Source of the DNA: Rhizobium lusitanum
GTDB lineage: Bacteria; Pseudomonadota; Alphaproteobacteria; Rhizobiales; Rhizobiaceae
Assembly (NCBI RefSeq): GCF_014189535.1
Contig: NZ_CP050307.1
Location: 2,338,092 to 2,402,091 of the forward strand
Length of the DNA stretch: 64,000 nucleotides
Direction of reading: 5' to 3'
The notes under the pieces were generated by a model. That model saw only the letters and a program-made list of their open reading frames with translations. It did no database searches and had not been told where the DNA came from. Of the stretch, positions 20,801 through 27,817 are shown in pieces. The translations under genes and the position numbers were made by a program. Within the stretch, counting starts at the first letter, position 1. Every line of letters starts with the position of its first letter.

Positions 20801-21611
20801 GTCCACCTCTTCCATCGAGGGGATGCAGGTCAATGGCCTTGGCGCCTATGCCGCCGCCAATGCATCCTTGGATGCCTTGGCGGCGTTGCGCCGGCGGCAG
20901 AACAAGCCTGTCCAGTTGATCCACTGGACGGACTGGGATGAAGTCGGCATGGCTGTCGCCCATGGCCATAAGGCGTTCATGGACGCCGTCGGCATCCACA
21001 TGTTGTCTCCTGCCTCCGCCATCGGCGTTCTGGAGGCCATGCTGACACGATCGATCCCCTCGAGCACGGTGTTCCATGTAGACTGGGAAAAGTTTTCGCG
21101 GATCAACGGGACCATCCGCAAGCTGCCCTTCTTCGCGGATTATGTCCGGACGATGGACCGGCTACATGCGCCAAAGGCAGGGAAAACCGCGCTTGCCGAA
21201 AAGGCGGAGGCTGACAAGCCAATAGACATCGCGCCGCTTCATCGTGAGGTGCCGGCAGGCCGCCAGGGTCACGCCAACCGCGCGGCGCTGGTCGCTCTTC
21301 TCAGTGGAAAACTTGCTGCCATGATGGAGGTCGAGGCGGTCTCGCCGGAGGAAAACCTATCCAGCCTTGGCTTGGATTCGATCAATTCGATCCAGTATTT
21401 CAAGGAGTTGTCCGCGGAGCTGTCGATGGATGTTTCTCCTTCGGTTACCTTCCGTTATCCGACGATTTCCAAGCTTGCCGAGTATTTGTTGTCTCAGATT
21501 CCGGCACGTCATCTAAACGACGTTCCAGCGGCAGAGCCTGGTTTTTCAGTCGTGCGCGAGCTGCAGGCAGCCCTGCGGCGTTCCGAAGAATTGCTGACTT
21601 GCACCGAATAA
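11757..21611 (+). CDS. trans-AT PKS, second protein segment 2: KS3 (C-terminal part)-DH-KR-ACP / KS4-ACP / KS5-KR-ACP
   Basis: This continues the gene at 9424. KS3 finishes with ELHGTGT and SHIGH. Its DH (about 12925-13760) has HQIQGRVILP, but the second motif is LMESALQ, with Glu in place of the usual Asp. The KR (about 14345-14860, GGFGGIG, DYATGN) and ACP (GFDS, about 15150-15380) follow. KS4 (15540-16820; Cys 16047-16049) is followed only by an ACP (GLDS, 17440-17650). KS5 (17808-19100; Cys 18315-18317) precedes a KR with structural and catalytic halves (about 19690-20930, GGFGGIG, AYAAAN) and an ACP (GLDS, 21280-21500). Each KS has its Cys and both His motifs. The C-terminus ends in a short helix-like tail, possibly a docking element for the next protein. 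Confidence 0.87.
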   Translation, partial: CHSLDASGDGTVLSEGVGMVVLKRLQDAIADRDHVYGVIKGSGINQDGASNGITAPNGAAQEELITRVYQRYQIDPADISYVELHGTGTRLGDPIEANALVRAFKKFTAAQDYCGLGSAKSHIGHTSAAAGVIGLIKVLLSMKHGQLPGLLHFKQLNPLIELQETAFHVVSQTRPWVAQHGKRRLAALNSFGHSGTNVHLVIEDYPQADIPEAYDDRNQVLIPLSAANAERLKAYAQKLLAFVGKGDVQPADLQRIAYTLQTGREVMRHRVVFVVSTVAELIENLTRFVSDEQAASDHLYADIKNPPDHLKLFLADEDARDMIQKWISKRELKKLAQMWVAGGTVDWPLLHGDRPPYRMALPTYPFSKERYWRAAEDAPQPVVSAPKAVALHPLLHTDISDIGRQSYSSTFSGREFFLADHQIQGRVILPGVAHLELVRAAVEHAGGKRSEGNFVQLKNVVWIQPIVVETPKQITVVLSPAQHGQIDFEIYSQEAERKTVHCRGRALIVAGVEPEALKPPEQLAQLRPSGIDMEDFYAAFRRVEIFHGPSYRGVTGLYRSDTHVLAKLVLPAVVADSQSAYVLHPSLMESALQAACLLIADSKQHSGGPSLPFALESINIYGPCNSDMYAWVRYAPDYQQDGNVIKLDVDLTDMQGRVHARLQGFSFRRLNDEAATSAQPSEKAASLMLVPTWRATSVATGQETRSYARRHLVLCDMAETAGAQLQALLPDAHCLILSSPKHNLAERFTRYALSCFELIRSIVAEKPEGKVLLQVVAPDDQESRVFAGLSGLLKTAALEHPFICGQIVLTPPGVKAQDLVGQLQAGSNAPQDVVIKHQQGQRLVLDWEDVQPQHTLPEIPLKDQGVYLITGGFGGIGLIFARDILQQTANARVILTGRSGLSPEKQAQLAALQRQSNHIDYLQSDVSDVEQVRVLIDRIGKQYGQLNGIIHSAGIISDDLIGKKTSAGFETVLAAKVTGTFNLDLATRDLGLDFLVLFSSISAAFGNPGQADYATGNAFMDAFAAHRNELAREGKRSGRTLSLNWPLWEEGGMALSDTHKALMRQTMGASPLPTVDGLAAFYQGLSSSHGQLLVLHGVADKLRKFVSRAEVSQATPLAISAGAAKENGAVKTSSLRKIQTLLVEEVAATIQLAADKLELDVEFSQYGFDSIVLMDFVRDLNQKYGLELMPTVFFEYSTINAFAAYLDREHRDVIAGYLSTAVEAEQPVVSQPVQPPHSSAPVENGFDPRPRHVPSEHPGCFQDIAIVGMDGRFPEAANVDAFWEAIRTRKDMMKEIPRDHWDYRPWFEEDREVTNKTYCKWGSFLDGVDRFDAEFFNISPKEAEWMDPQMRLLLQSVYRCGEDAGLINEIRGSKTGVFVGVCSHDYMDRIAELNGPINPHQGVGTAPTVIANRVSFLLNLTGPSLSFNTACSASLVALHEACHSLQRQECQMAFVGGVNLLLSSHHYRYFSSIGALSPTGRSHSFDARADGYVPGETIASILLKPLAQAVQDGDRIYAVVKGSAALHGGFTPSITAPSVSGEKNVIVSAWKNAGIDPSTLGYIEAHGTGTKLGDPIEVSALTQAFQEFTPQTGFCALGSAKAHLGHTEGSAGIVGVIKAVAQMRHREIPAMPFYEQLNPYIQLNNSALYINRENIPWETPLNHPRRAGVSSFGFSGVYAHVVLEEYVDEQPVHHFARHEEPGPHLIVLSAKTKDRLNARAGDLLDFIARDSSASLTEIAYTLQVGREAMKERLGFVVHSKEELKRRLQACLDEQAQPDGVYRGVAKGNLRGLSDGIDVQELDRLIGQWTSPVASAELLRSWVNGQPIEWGKLYGEPKPSRIRLPVYPFAGERYWLEPAASDHRPATAISASQAPVALPVHKSDTVSVHGRPDLKQHTLAVLTKMISEETKTPAHKIDADADFEELGLDSILVAALNKQLEKWTGNTDATLFFKYKTLSSLADHLSIRHAAHIEDAIPEGSHLAPPVAAVADQALDPSSSKPNAPASRQPRYQPSADEDIAIIGMSGRYPGAKDIKTFWQNLSEGKDSISEIPEERFDYHPLFHPEKGKPGKLYCKWGGFIDDVDQFDAGFFKLSPQDVRFMDPQERIFLETAWECLETAGLIGAQWQREARNIGVFAGVTFNNYQLIMAEAAETPTYLANSQTFSIANRVSYFFNFTGPSFTVDTACSSSLLAIHQACESLKRSECEMALAGGVNLSLHPSKYITLCATNFASSDGRCHAFAANGDGYVPSEGVGAILLKPYRQALADGDPILAIIKGTGVSHDGKTQGYTVPNPVAQSKAIEAALRQADISPEHISYVEAHGTGTTLGDPIEIQGLMDVYSQYTDRTQYCAIGSVKSNIGHGEAAAGIAQLTKTVLQLQHKTLVPSLLHDRLNPNIDFERTAFYVQQEKSAWPQPVCEGRAYPRYAGISSFGAGGVNVHVILEEAPEQNRPSGAPYSGMPLVIPLSAHLPEQLSHLAANLYRWLLDEAEQEWRLEEIAYTLQTRRARFSHRLAFVAAGKAELLATLKAYIERDSGEPAGQGWYETSVGQGIGFDLDLGAEEDRDYLRTLLNRGRAEKLALLWVNGTNIPWEHLYAEDAAPRCVPLPAYAFAKKRYWVGQGAPKKNGINRELVRQDVAAETVLRDAMFDVRWCEMARDDSPAQPQIPIDTLLVISEDPAVFETRRWGEAKVRACLITDDAPPEGRYDVILGKDGLDYQVLREQIRSGDIGCVVYVPSRIDIETCSIEHLEQHLRWESHKLHGWMAFLINNLIEAPPKVVFLSLTQHPGQDPVQALLSKYFSFLRYEYPEFQASIIRVDSLGPAAMDQVHAEIRSRSKETEVAFHGLERQVQRLTPLALENHENGFDASGCMVISGGFGGIGFKVLQWLVDKGTTELIVIGRKPLTATLQHPDLDGPVAIQTLIDRFGQQGVVLHYMQVDIHQPDQLAAAFEIVRKTLLQPITGVFHLAGVTTDAIPLSDMSEETLIEVVRPKFFGAYALDKITAGDPLRYFCLFSSTSSIEGMQVNGLGAYAAANASLDALAALRRRQNKPVQLIHWTDWDEVGMAVAHGHKAFMDAVGIHMLSPASAIGVLEAMLTRSIPSSTVFHVDWEKFSRINGTIRKLPFFADYVRTMDRLHAPKAGKTALAEKAEADKPIDIAPLHREVPAGRQGHANRAALVALLSGKLAAMMEVEAVSPEENLSSLGLDSINSIQYFKELSAELSMDVSPSVTFRYPTISKLAEYLLSQIPARHLNDVPAAEPGFSVVRELQAALRRSEELLTCTE

Positions 21612-21614
21612 AGG
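21610..21614 (+). promoter_or_regulatory. ribosome binding site deciding the start of the terminal PKS gene
   Basis: AAAGG overlaps the TAA of the preceding gene and sits eight bases before ATG 21623. It favours this start over the TTG at 21599. Confidence 0.6.
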
Positions 21615-21622
21615 CCGATATC

Positions 21623-24600
21623 ATGGATCAAGATAGGTTACTGCAAGACGCTCTGGTCACGATCAATCATCTGAATGCCCGGCTGGAGGTATTGGCGTCG
21701 GGTGCGCGGGCGAACAATCGCGACATCGCCATCATCGGCATGGCCTGCCAGTTTCCCGGTGCGGCCAATCTGCCGCAGTTCTGGAGCCGGTTGCTGGATC
21801 GCTTCGATGGCGTCAGTCATTATCCCCGTTCAAGGCTCGCCTTGCTCGGTTTGGACGAACGCGATCTTGGTTTGGATATCGAAAAAGTCCATGGCGGATA
21901 CCTTGAGGATATCGATTTATTCGACCCCGCCTTGTTCAATATTTCCCCCAGGGAAGCGAAATGCATGGATCCGCAGCAACGGTTGCTGCTGATGAACGCG
22001 CATCAGGCGCTGATCGATGCCGGCATTCTGAAACATGCGAATTTCAAGAACACCGGCGTTTTCATCTCCCACTATCCAAGCCAGTACCTGGCCATGGACC
22101 GCCAGCATAACCCGGAAAACAGCCTGTTCATGGCAACGGGGAACGCTGGCTCCATCTCGGCGAACAGAATCTCCTACCATTATGATCTGGAGGGACCGAG
22201 CCTTGTCGTTGACACGGCCTGCTCATCGTCCCTCGCCAGCCTGGATATTGCCTGCCGTTATCTGAACGAGGGGCGGATCGATTTCGCGCTGGTGGGTGCC
22301 GTGAGCCTCAATCTCAATATGGAGGCTACCAAGCTGCTGCTGCATGCGAACATGCTCTCGCCGGATGGAAGGTGCAAGACCTTCGATGAGCGGGCGAATG
22401 GGTATGTGCCGGGCGAGGGCGTCGGCGTCATCGTGCTTCAGCGTGTGGCCGACGACAGATATCCCGACAGAAAGATCTACTCGGTCATCAAGAACAGCAA
22501 GGTCAATCATGACGGGAGAAGCAACGGACTGACCGCGCCGAACGGTCTGGCACAGGAAGCGGTGATCGAGAAAGCCTGCTCCGAAGTCAACATTCGCCCA
22601 GAGGCGCTGGGTTATGTCGAAACCCATGGGACGGGAACTTTCCTGGGAGACCCTGTCGAGATCGAGGCACTCGGCAATGTCGTCGGCAGGCGAAGAGATC
22701 CGCAAACGCCCTGTGTCCTTGGCTGCCTGAAAACGAATATCGGACATCTGGAGCCTGCGGCAGGCATTGCCAGCATCATCAAGGCGTCGCTCTGCATTCA
22801 TCATGGCAAGATTCCGGGAAACAACCATCTGAACAGAGTGAACCCGCTGTTGAGGATGGATGATTATGCATTCCTGCTGCCGGAACAGTCGGTCGAATGG
22901 GCTGAAGACACGCGGGTCGCCGGTGTCAGCTCCTTCGGCTTCGGCGGGCTGAACGGGTTCACCTTGCTGGCGAGCGCTCCGGCGGATATCGCGGGTAGGC
23001 GAGCAAATAGCCTTGAAGATTATCCGCTTTGCGATTTCAATCTCGATTCCTATTGGATGGATCGCTCCGCCGCTCCACAACCATCGTCGAGCAGACATCC
23101 TCAGAGCGATAAGCAAAGTTTTCTGGATTACCAGCGTATCGACTCGCCAACCGATCTGTTCCGGGCCTCTTTCACGATCGACAGATGGCAACTGACCGGT
23201 ATCGAGGATACGGGAAACTTCCATATCGGCTTCTATATCGAAGCCCTCTACAAGGTTTTTGCGGATTACTTCGATAGCCAGGCTATCCGCATCGATCACC
23301 TCGCCTTCCTGCAGCCGTTGCAGATCTCGCAGCAGGTCAGCACCGATATCCAGATCGTCGTCAGATCATCGGACAGCCGCCTATATCAGGCGGATATCTA
23401 CTTTAAGTATGCGACGGGAAGCGCTGGATGGGGGTTGGCCGCACAGGCCACCGTCGATCCAAAAATCGATGCGGTCCCGCCGTCTTTCGTGGATGCGAAT
23501 GAAGGCAAGCCGGTGCAGAAGAGACTGGCGGAGGATGAATTTTACCGGCGCTACGAAGCCATGGGAATGCCGGGCAGGGGATTTGTGCGGGCGATCGAAA
23601 GCAGCCGTCTCCATGTTTCGGACGCCTGCTCGGCCTTGTCGCTCAGCTTCGACGCCGCAACTTACCGGCTGGGCGCCCATCCCGGATTTCTCGACGCTGT
23701 CATCCAGCCTGCCTTCATGATGCTCGACGCGTCCGCCGACGCACCTTACATGACGACGGCCTTGAAGGGCGTCACCATCTACCGGCCGTTAAGCCGGGAC
23801 GAGACATACAGCCTGCATAACCAATTGCTGTCGGTAGGCGATGCGCAGGCCAGTCATTTCTCTACATCCTGGACCGTTTACGACTCGAACAATCATGTCT
23901 GTATCGATTGCCAAACCGCGAGGTTGCAGAAAATAGCGCACAAGGCTGAAGAGCTTGCACCGTCGGACAGCCTGCTGCAGGAAGCCGGATCGGAGGCACT
24001 CCTTCAATTCATCGCCGACAGGCTGGATACAAGCCCCGAAAAAGTCAGGACGAACGTTCCCTTGCCGGAATTGGGGGTGGATTCGCTGATGATGATGCGC
24101 ATCCGGGCGATGATGGACAAGGTCAACAAGCCGGTCCATGATTTGTTTAACCTGACTGTCGGCGACCTGTTGGACATGATCGGCGATGAACATGATCGTG
24201 AAAAAGGCCAGACCGAGGATTTTCAGCGATATGTGCATCAGGTACGGCGGACACTGAAGCCCTATTCCCGCGAGAAACAAAAATGGTTCCGCGGGAGGAC
24301 TGACAGTTCGTCCCGATTGCGTCTCTACTGCTTTCCCTACGGGCATCTTTCTTCACCCGTCGTATTCAAAAACTGGGTTGGGCAATTTCCCGATCATATT
24401 GAGGTCGTACCGGTTGAAATGCCGGGTCACGGCGACCGGATTGATGAACGTCCCATTGAATCGGCTGCTGAAATCGCTGAGACATTAACCTCGATCTTGG
24501 GGGAGGAACTACATCATCCCTTCGCCCTGTTTGGGCACAGCTCGGGTGCACTGATTGCTTACGTGTGGGCGCTGCATCTGCAAAAATCGAAGCAGCCCTT

Positions 24601-25087
24601 GCCCGAAAAACTGATCGTCAGCGCGTTCACGGCGCCGACGATCACGCCCAATCCGGTGATCAGGATGGCTGCGCAGGACTATGAAAAGGGTGGGATTCAC
24701 CACATCCCGACCTTGAGCGAGATACTCGACCCGGCCAACGATACCCTGGTCGGAAAAATCATCGCGCTGCATCACCAGAGAACAAGGGAGATGGGGCTGA
24801 TTGATCTGCCGCCGGATTTCATCGCGGCACAATTGCATGCCATCGTCGCGATCATGCGAACGGTGAGCACGTTCGACCCCGCTGCCATCGTTCCCTTATC
24901 GATCCCCGTCGTGGCGTGTCACGGCGAAAATGACCTGCAAGTTTCATACGGCGATACGCAAGCCTGGCAAACGCTCACCACCGGTTCGTTCTCGATGCCG
25001 GTTTTCCCAGGCGATCATCTGTTCATCCATCCGGATCAAAGCGAAGCACTTGTCATGTCTGCTATTCGGGAAATGCTGCATGGATAA
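21623..25087 (+). CDS. trans-AT PKS terminal protein: KS6 - DH-like - ACP - thioesterase
   Basis: I chose ATG 21623 (AAAGG eight bases upstream, just past the previous stop) over a TTG 24 bases earlier. The first ~25 residues are charged and helical, like a docking segment. KS6 (about 21720-22980) has DTACSSS (Cys 22220-22222), ETHGTGT and NIGH. The next region (about 23130-23930) resembles a hotdog-fold dehydratase: it keeps FLDAVIQ but has no recognisable HxxxGxxxxP motif, so ordinary dehydration is doubtful. An ACP (GVDS, about 23980-24200) leads to a thioesterase with GHSSG (Ser 24539-24541), GENDLQV and GDHLF, the Ser-Asp-His triad. The thioesterase marks this as the chain-releasing end of the assembly line, by hydrolysis or cyclisation. 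Confidence 0.9.
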   Translation: MDQDRLLQDALVTINHLNARLEVLASGARANNRDIAIIGMACQFPGAANLPQFWSRLLDRFDGVSHYPRSRLALLGLDERDLGLDIEKVHGGYLEDIDLFDPALFNISPREAKCMDPQQRLLLMNAHQALIDAGILKHANFKNTGVFISHYPSQYLAMDRQHNPENSLFMATGNAGSISANRISYHYDLEGPSLVVDTACSSSLASLDIACRYLNEGRIDFALVGAVSLNLNMEATKLLLHANMLSPDGRCKTFDERANGYVPGEGVGVIVLQRVADDRYPDRKIYSVIKNSKVNHDGRSNGLTAPNGLAQEAVIEKACSEVNIRPEALGYVETHGTGTFLGDPVEIEALGNVVGRRRDPQTPCVLGCLKTNIGHLEPAAGIASIIKASLCIHHGKIPGNNHLNRVNPLLRMDDYAFLLPEQSVEWAEDTRVAGVSSFGFGGLNGFTLLASAPADIAGRRANSLEDYPLCDFNLDSYWMDRSAAPQPSSSRHPQSDKQSFLDYQRIDSPTDLFRASFTIDRWQLTGIEDTGNFHIGFYIEALYKVFADYFDSQAIRIDHLAFLQPLQISQQVSTDIQIVVRSSDSRLYQADIYFKYATGSAGWGLAAQATVDPKIDAVPPSFVDANEGKPVQKRLAEDEFYRRYEAMGMPGRGFVRAIESSRLHVSDACSALSLSFDAATYRLGAHPGFLDAVIQPAFMMLDASADAPYMTTALKGVTIYRPLSRDETYSLHNQLLSVGDAQASHFSTSWTVYDSNNHVCIDCQTARLQKIAHKAEELAPSDSLLQEAGSEALLQFIADRLDTSPEKVRTNVPLPELGVDSLMMMRIRAMMDKVNKPVHDLFNLTVGDLLDMIGDEHDREKGQTEDFQRYVHQVRRTLKPYSREKQKWFRGRTDSSSRLRLYCFPYGHLSSPVVFKNWVGQFPDHIEVVPVEMPGHGDRIDERPIESAAEIAETLTSILGEELHHPFALFGHSSGALIAYVWALHLQKSKQPLPEKLIVSAFTAPTITPNPVIRMAAQDYEKGGIHHIPTLSEILDPANDTLVGKIIALHHQRTREMGLIDLPPDFIAAQLHAIVAIMRTVSTFDPAAIVPLSIPVVACHGENDLQVSYGDTQAWQTLTTGSFSMPVFPGDHLFIHPDQSEALVMSAIREMLHG

Positions 25088-25808
25088 ATTCTTTTCCAAC
25101 GCCAATCCGGTATCGTGGTTTGCCAATCCGGCGCTCTCCGTCTTCCAAGCGGATTTCCACGCCGATCACTATTCGGATGCGTTAATCCCCCGCCTGAACG
25201 CCGGCTATGAGACATTCATCCAAAATGCCGTCGTGAAGCGGAAGTCCGAGTTCATTGCCGGGCGCTATTGCGCCCATCAGTCACTGGCGCCATGGGAGGT
25301 GCCGGATGGCATCATCGGTATTGGCGAGGGACGTAGCCCGGTCTGGCCGGCGGGCATCGTCGGATCGATCAGCCATTGTCACGCCTACGCCCTGGCGGTA
25401 ACGGCAAGATCCGACGATCTGTTTGCTATCGGGCTCGACGTTGAAGACGTTGTCAGTGAGGAGACAAGGAACAACATCCAGAAAGCCGTGGTCAATCAGA
25501 ACGAGATGTTTCTGCTCACGGGATCTCCGCGGCCGGATATCGTCTTCACGCTGATCTTTTCGATGAAGGAAAGCTTCTTCAAAGCGGCCTATCCCCACGT
25601 CAAATTCTATTTCGATTTTCCGGCCATTTCTCTGACGCACATCGATTGGGGACAGGGGACAGTTCTATTCGAAGTCAACCAGCAGCTCGGTACGCATTTC
25701 GGAGCAGGGTCGGTTTTTTCCGGGCAGTTCAAGGTTCTTGAAAACAAAAAAGTCGTGACGCTCTTTCAAATCGAAAATCGAGAAACATATTCAAAGGCTA
25801 CAATGTGA
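25080..25808 (+). CDS. 4'-phosphopantetheinyl transferase (EntD/Sfp type)
   Basis: This enzyme moves phosphopantetheine from CoA onto the conserved Ser of ACP and PCP domains, which activates the megasynthases. The protein has about 242 residues. Family motifs occur in order: RKSEFIAGRYCA, GSISHC, IGLDVE and FSMKESFFKAAYP, the last three carrying the CoA- and Mg-binding residues. ATG 25080 overlaps the thioesterase stop by eight bases and is preceded by GGGAA. A longer reading from 24930 would run inside the thioesterase in a shadow frame and is rejected. Its position as the next gene of the PKS operon suggests a dedicated partner. It may also serve the NRPS at 56173-64000, whose neighbouring PPTase is broken (inference). 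Confidence 0.9.
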   Translation: MDKFFSNANPVSWFANPALSVFQADFHADHYSDALIPRLNAGYETFIQNAVVKRKSEFIAGRYCAHQSLAPWEVPDGIIGIGEGRSPVWPAGIVGSISHCHAYALAVTARSDDLFAIGLDVEDVVSEETRNNIQKAVVNQNEMFLLTGSPRPDIVFTLIFSMKESFFKAAYPHVKFYFDFPAISLTHIDWGQGTVLFEVNQQLGTHFGAGSVFSGQFKVLENKKVVTLFQIENRETYSKATM

Positions 25809-25857
25809 GAAATCCTTTTATTTTCAATAGCCTGATAGAATGTGAGCGATAGACGCG

Positions 25858-26622
25858 ATGCGAGTTTTTGCGGTGTCCGATGTCCATCTGGACTATGAAG
25901 AGAACAGGCTTTGGCTCTCAAGCTTATCCGATCTCGACTATCGGTCTGATGTCTTGATCCTGGCCGGCGACATATCAGACGAAATAAAGCTGATCGAATG
26001 GTGCTTTATCTCATTGCAGAGCAAGTTCCTGAAAGTGTTCTTTGTTCCCGGCAATCACGACCTATGGGTAAACCGCAACCAGGGCATGACATCTTTCGAT
26101 AAGTTTCATTTTCTGATGCGGCTTGCAAAGGAACATCAAATTTGCACCGAGGCCTATCACCATGGACCTTTGTCGATCGTTCCGTTGCTGGGCTGGTATG
26201 ATTTTTCCTTCGGGTTGCCGAGTGAACAGTTATTGCAGACGTGGGTCGACTTCCGTGCTTGCCAATGGCCCGACACGATGACCGCGGCAGATATCACCGC
26301 TCATTTCCTGAACCTCAATCAATCCTTGCTGTCGGTGCAGAACGATGTGGTTATTTCATTTTCGCATTTTGTACCGCGGATTGATTTGATGCCCGACTAC
26401 ATCCCCGCACGTTACCGCTATGTCTACCCGGTTCTGGGGAGCGCTGGCCTGGATAAGCAGGCCCGCCAGCTACATGCCCGCAGGCATCTACATGTCTATG
26501 GCCACAGCCACGTCAATCGGGGCGTTACAGTGGAAAATATCGAATACATCAACAATGCATTTGGCTACCCCTCAGAGCAGAATATTTCAAGAAAGCAGCT
26601 GCTCTGCATCTACGAACAATGA
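25858..26622 (+). CDS. calcineurin-like metallophosphoesterase
   Basis: A 254-residue protein with the complete dinuclear metal signature: SDVHLD at the N-terminus, AGDIS, GNHD, a mid-protein SHF and GHSHVN near the C-terminus. The family hydrolyses phosphomono- or phosphodiesters; no substrate can be read from the sequence. It lies between the PPTase (50-bp gap) and the acyltransferase (36-bp gap) on the same strand, so it is probably co-transcribed with the PKS genes. It could remove a phosphate from an intermediate or act on phosphopantetheine arms, but nothing in the sequence decides this. It has no signal peptide, so it is probably cytoplasmic. Confidence 0.85.
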   Translation: MRVFAVSDVHLDYEENRLWLSSLSDLDYRSDVLILAGDISDEIKLIEWCFISLQSKFLKVFFVPGNHDLWVNRNQGMTSFDKFHFLMRLAKEHQICTEAYHHGPLSIVPLLGWYDFSFGLPSEQLLQTWVDFRACQWPDTMTAADITAHFLNLNQSLLSVQNDVVISFSHFVPRIDLMPDYIPARYRYVYPVLGSAGLDKQARQLHARRHLHVYGHSHVNRGVTVENIEYINNAFGYPSEQNISRKQLLCIYEQ

Positions 26623-26658
26623 ATGAATTCAATCGGATACCATGAATAGGAGCGTCAC

Positions 26659-27798
26659 ATGAAGACATTTATATTCCCCGGTCAGGGATCGCAGGCCAAA
26701 GGAATGGGTGGTGAGCTTTTTGACGTGTTCAGGGACCTGACACAAAAGGCCGACGATATTCTCGGCTATTCCATAAAGACGTTGTGCCTGGAAAATCCAA
26801 ACCGCGAACTGAACCAGACGCAGTTCACCCAGCCTGCACTCTATGTCGTCAATGCTCTATCCTACTATCGCAAGCTGGAGGAAGCCGGACGCAAGCCGGA
26901 TTATGTCGCGGGCCATAGTCTGGGCGAATATAATGCGCTTCTGGCGGCGGAGTGCTTCGATTTCGAAACCGGCCTGAAGCTGGTCAAGAAGCGCGGCGAG
27001 CTGATGGCTCAGGCGCCTGAAGGTCGAATGGCAGCTATTTTGAATGCCACGAAGGCAGAGGTCACCGCCATCCTGCGGGACAACGCGCTGCACAACATCG
27101 ATGTCGCGAACTACAACACGCCTCAGCAGATCGTAATCTCTGGTCGGGCGGACGAAATCGAGCGGGCGCAGGCGTTCTTCCAGCAGGGAAACATGATGTA
27201 TCACCCGCTCAACACCAGCGGCGCGTTTCATTCTCGATTGATGAAACCGAGCAGTGAACAGTTCAAGCGGTTTCTGGAGGGGTTCACATTTTCGCCATTG
27301 GCGATCCCGGTGATCGCCAATGTCACTGCTAGAGCTTACGGAAATGAAGCTGTCGTCGATACCCTTGCGGCCCAGCTCGCCAACAGCGTGCTCTGGTGCG
27401 ACAGCATCCAGTATTTGATGGCGCACGACAATGACGGCGAGGAGATGACATTCGAGGAAATCGGACATGGCGAGGTGCTGACCAAGATGCTTCGTCACAT
27501 CCCGAAGGACGCCGGCCTGGTCATCGATGATCGAGCGGAAAACGAGAGCAGGCCAATTCCGGCCGCTCGTGTCCAGCAGGCCCTAGATAATCGGGTCCCA
27601 CCCGCCGCGAACGACATCGTCAGCGCCTGGAACGCCAAATACCCAATCGGCACGAAGGTTCGGTGTACCCTCCATGATTACGATGAACTCGAGACGCGGA
27701 CGGAAGCGGTCGTTCTCTTTGGCCACCGCGCGGCAATCTACATGAAAGGCTACAACGGCTATTTCGATTTGAACGAGGTTGTGCCGGCGCGTGCATAA
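26659..27798 (+). CDS. free-standing malonyl-CoA acyltransferase (trans-AT)
   Basis: A 379-residue FabD-like protein with FPGQGSQ, GHSLGEY (Ser nucleophile) and GAFHSRLM (catalytic His). The helix after the active site carries KKRGELMAQ, whose Arg salt-bridges the malonyl carboxylate in true malonyl transferases. It therefore fits as the enzyme that charges the PKS ACPs, none of which has a cis AT. About 60 residues at the C-terminus (from SAWNAKYPIGTKVRC) extend beyond the FabD fold as a small separate module of unknown role. AGGAG lies eight bases before the ATG. It is followed directly by an acyl hydrolase paralogue. Confidence 0.92.
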   Translation: MKTFIFPGQGSQAKGMGGELFDVFRDLTQKADDILGYSIKTLCLENPNRELNQTQFTQPALYVVNALSYYRKLEEAGRKPDYVAGHSLGEYNALLAAECFDFETGLKLVKKRGELMAQAPEGRMAAILNATKAEVTAILRDNALHNIDVANYNTPQQIVISGRADEIERAQAFFQQGNMMYHPLNTSGAFHSRLMKPSSEQFKRFLEGFTFSPLAIPVIANVTARAYGNEAVVDTLAAQLANSVLWCDSIQYLMAHDNDGEEMTFEEIGHGEVLTKMLRHIPKDAGLVIDDRAENESRPIPAARVQQALDNRVPPAANDIVSAWNAKYPIGTKVRCTLHDYDELETRTEAVVLFGHRAAIYMKGYNGYFDLNEVVPARA

Positions 27799-27817
27799 AA
27801 CTGGTCCGGAAATCATC

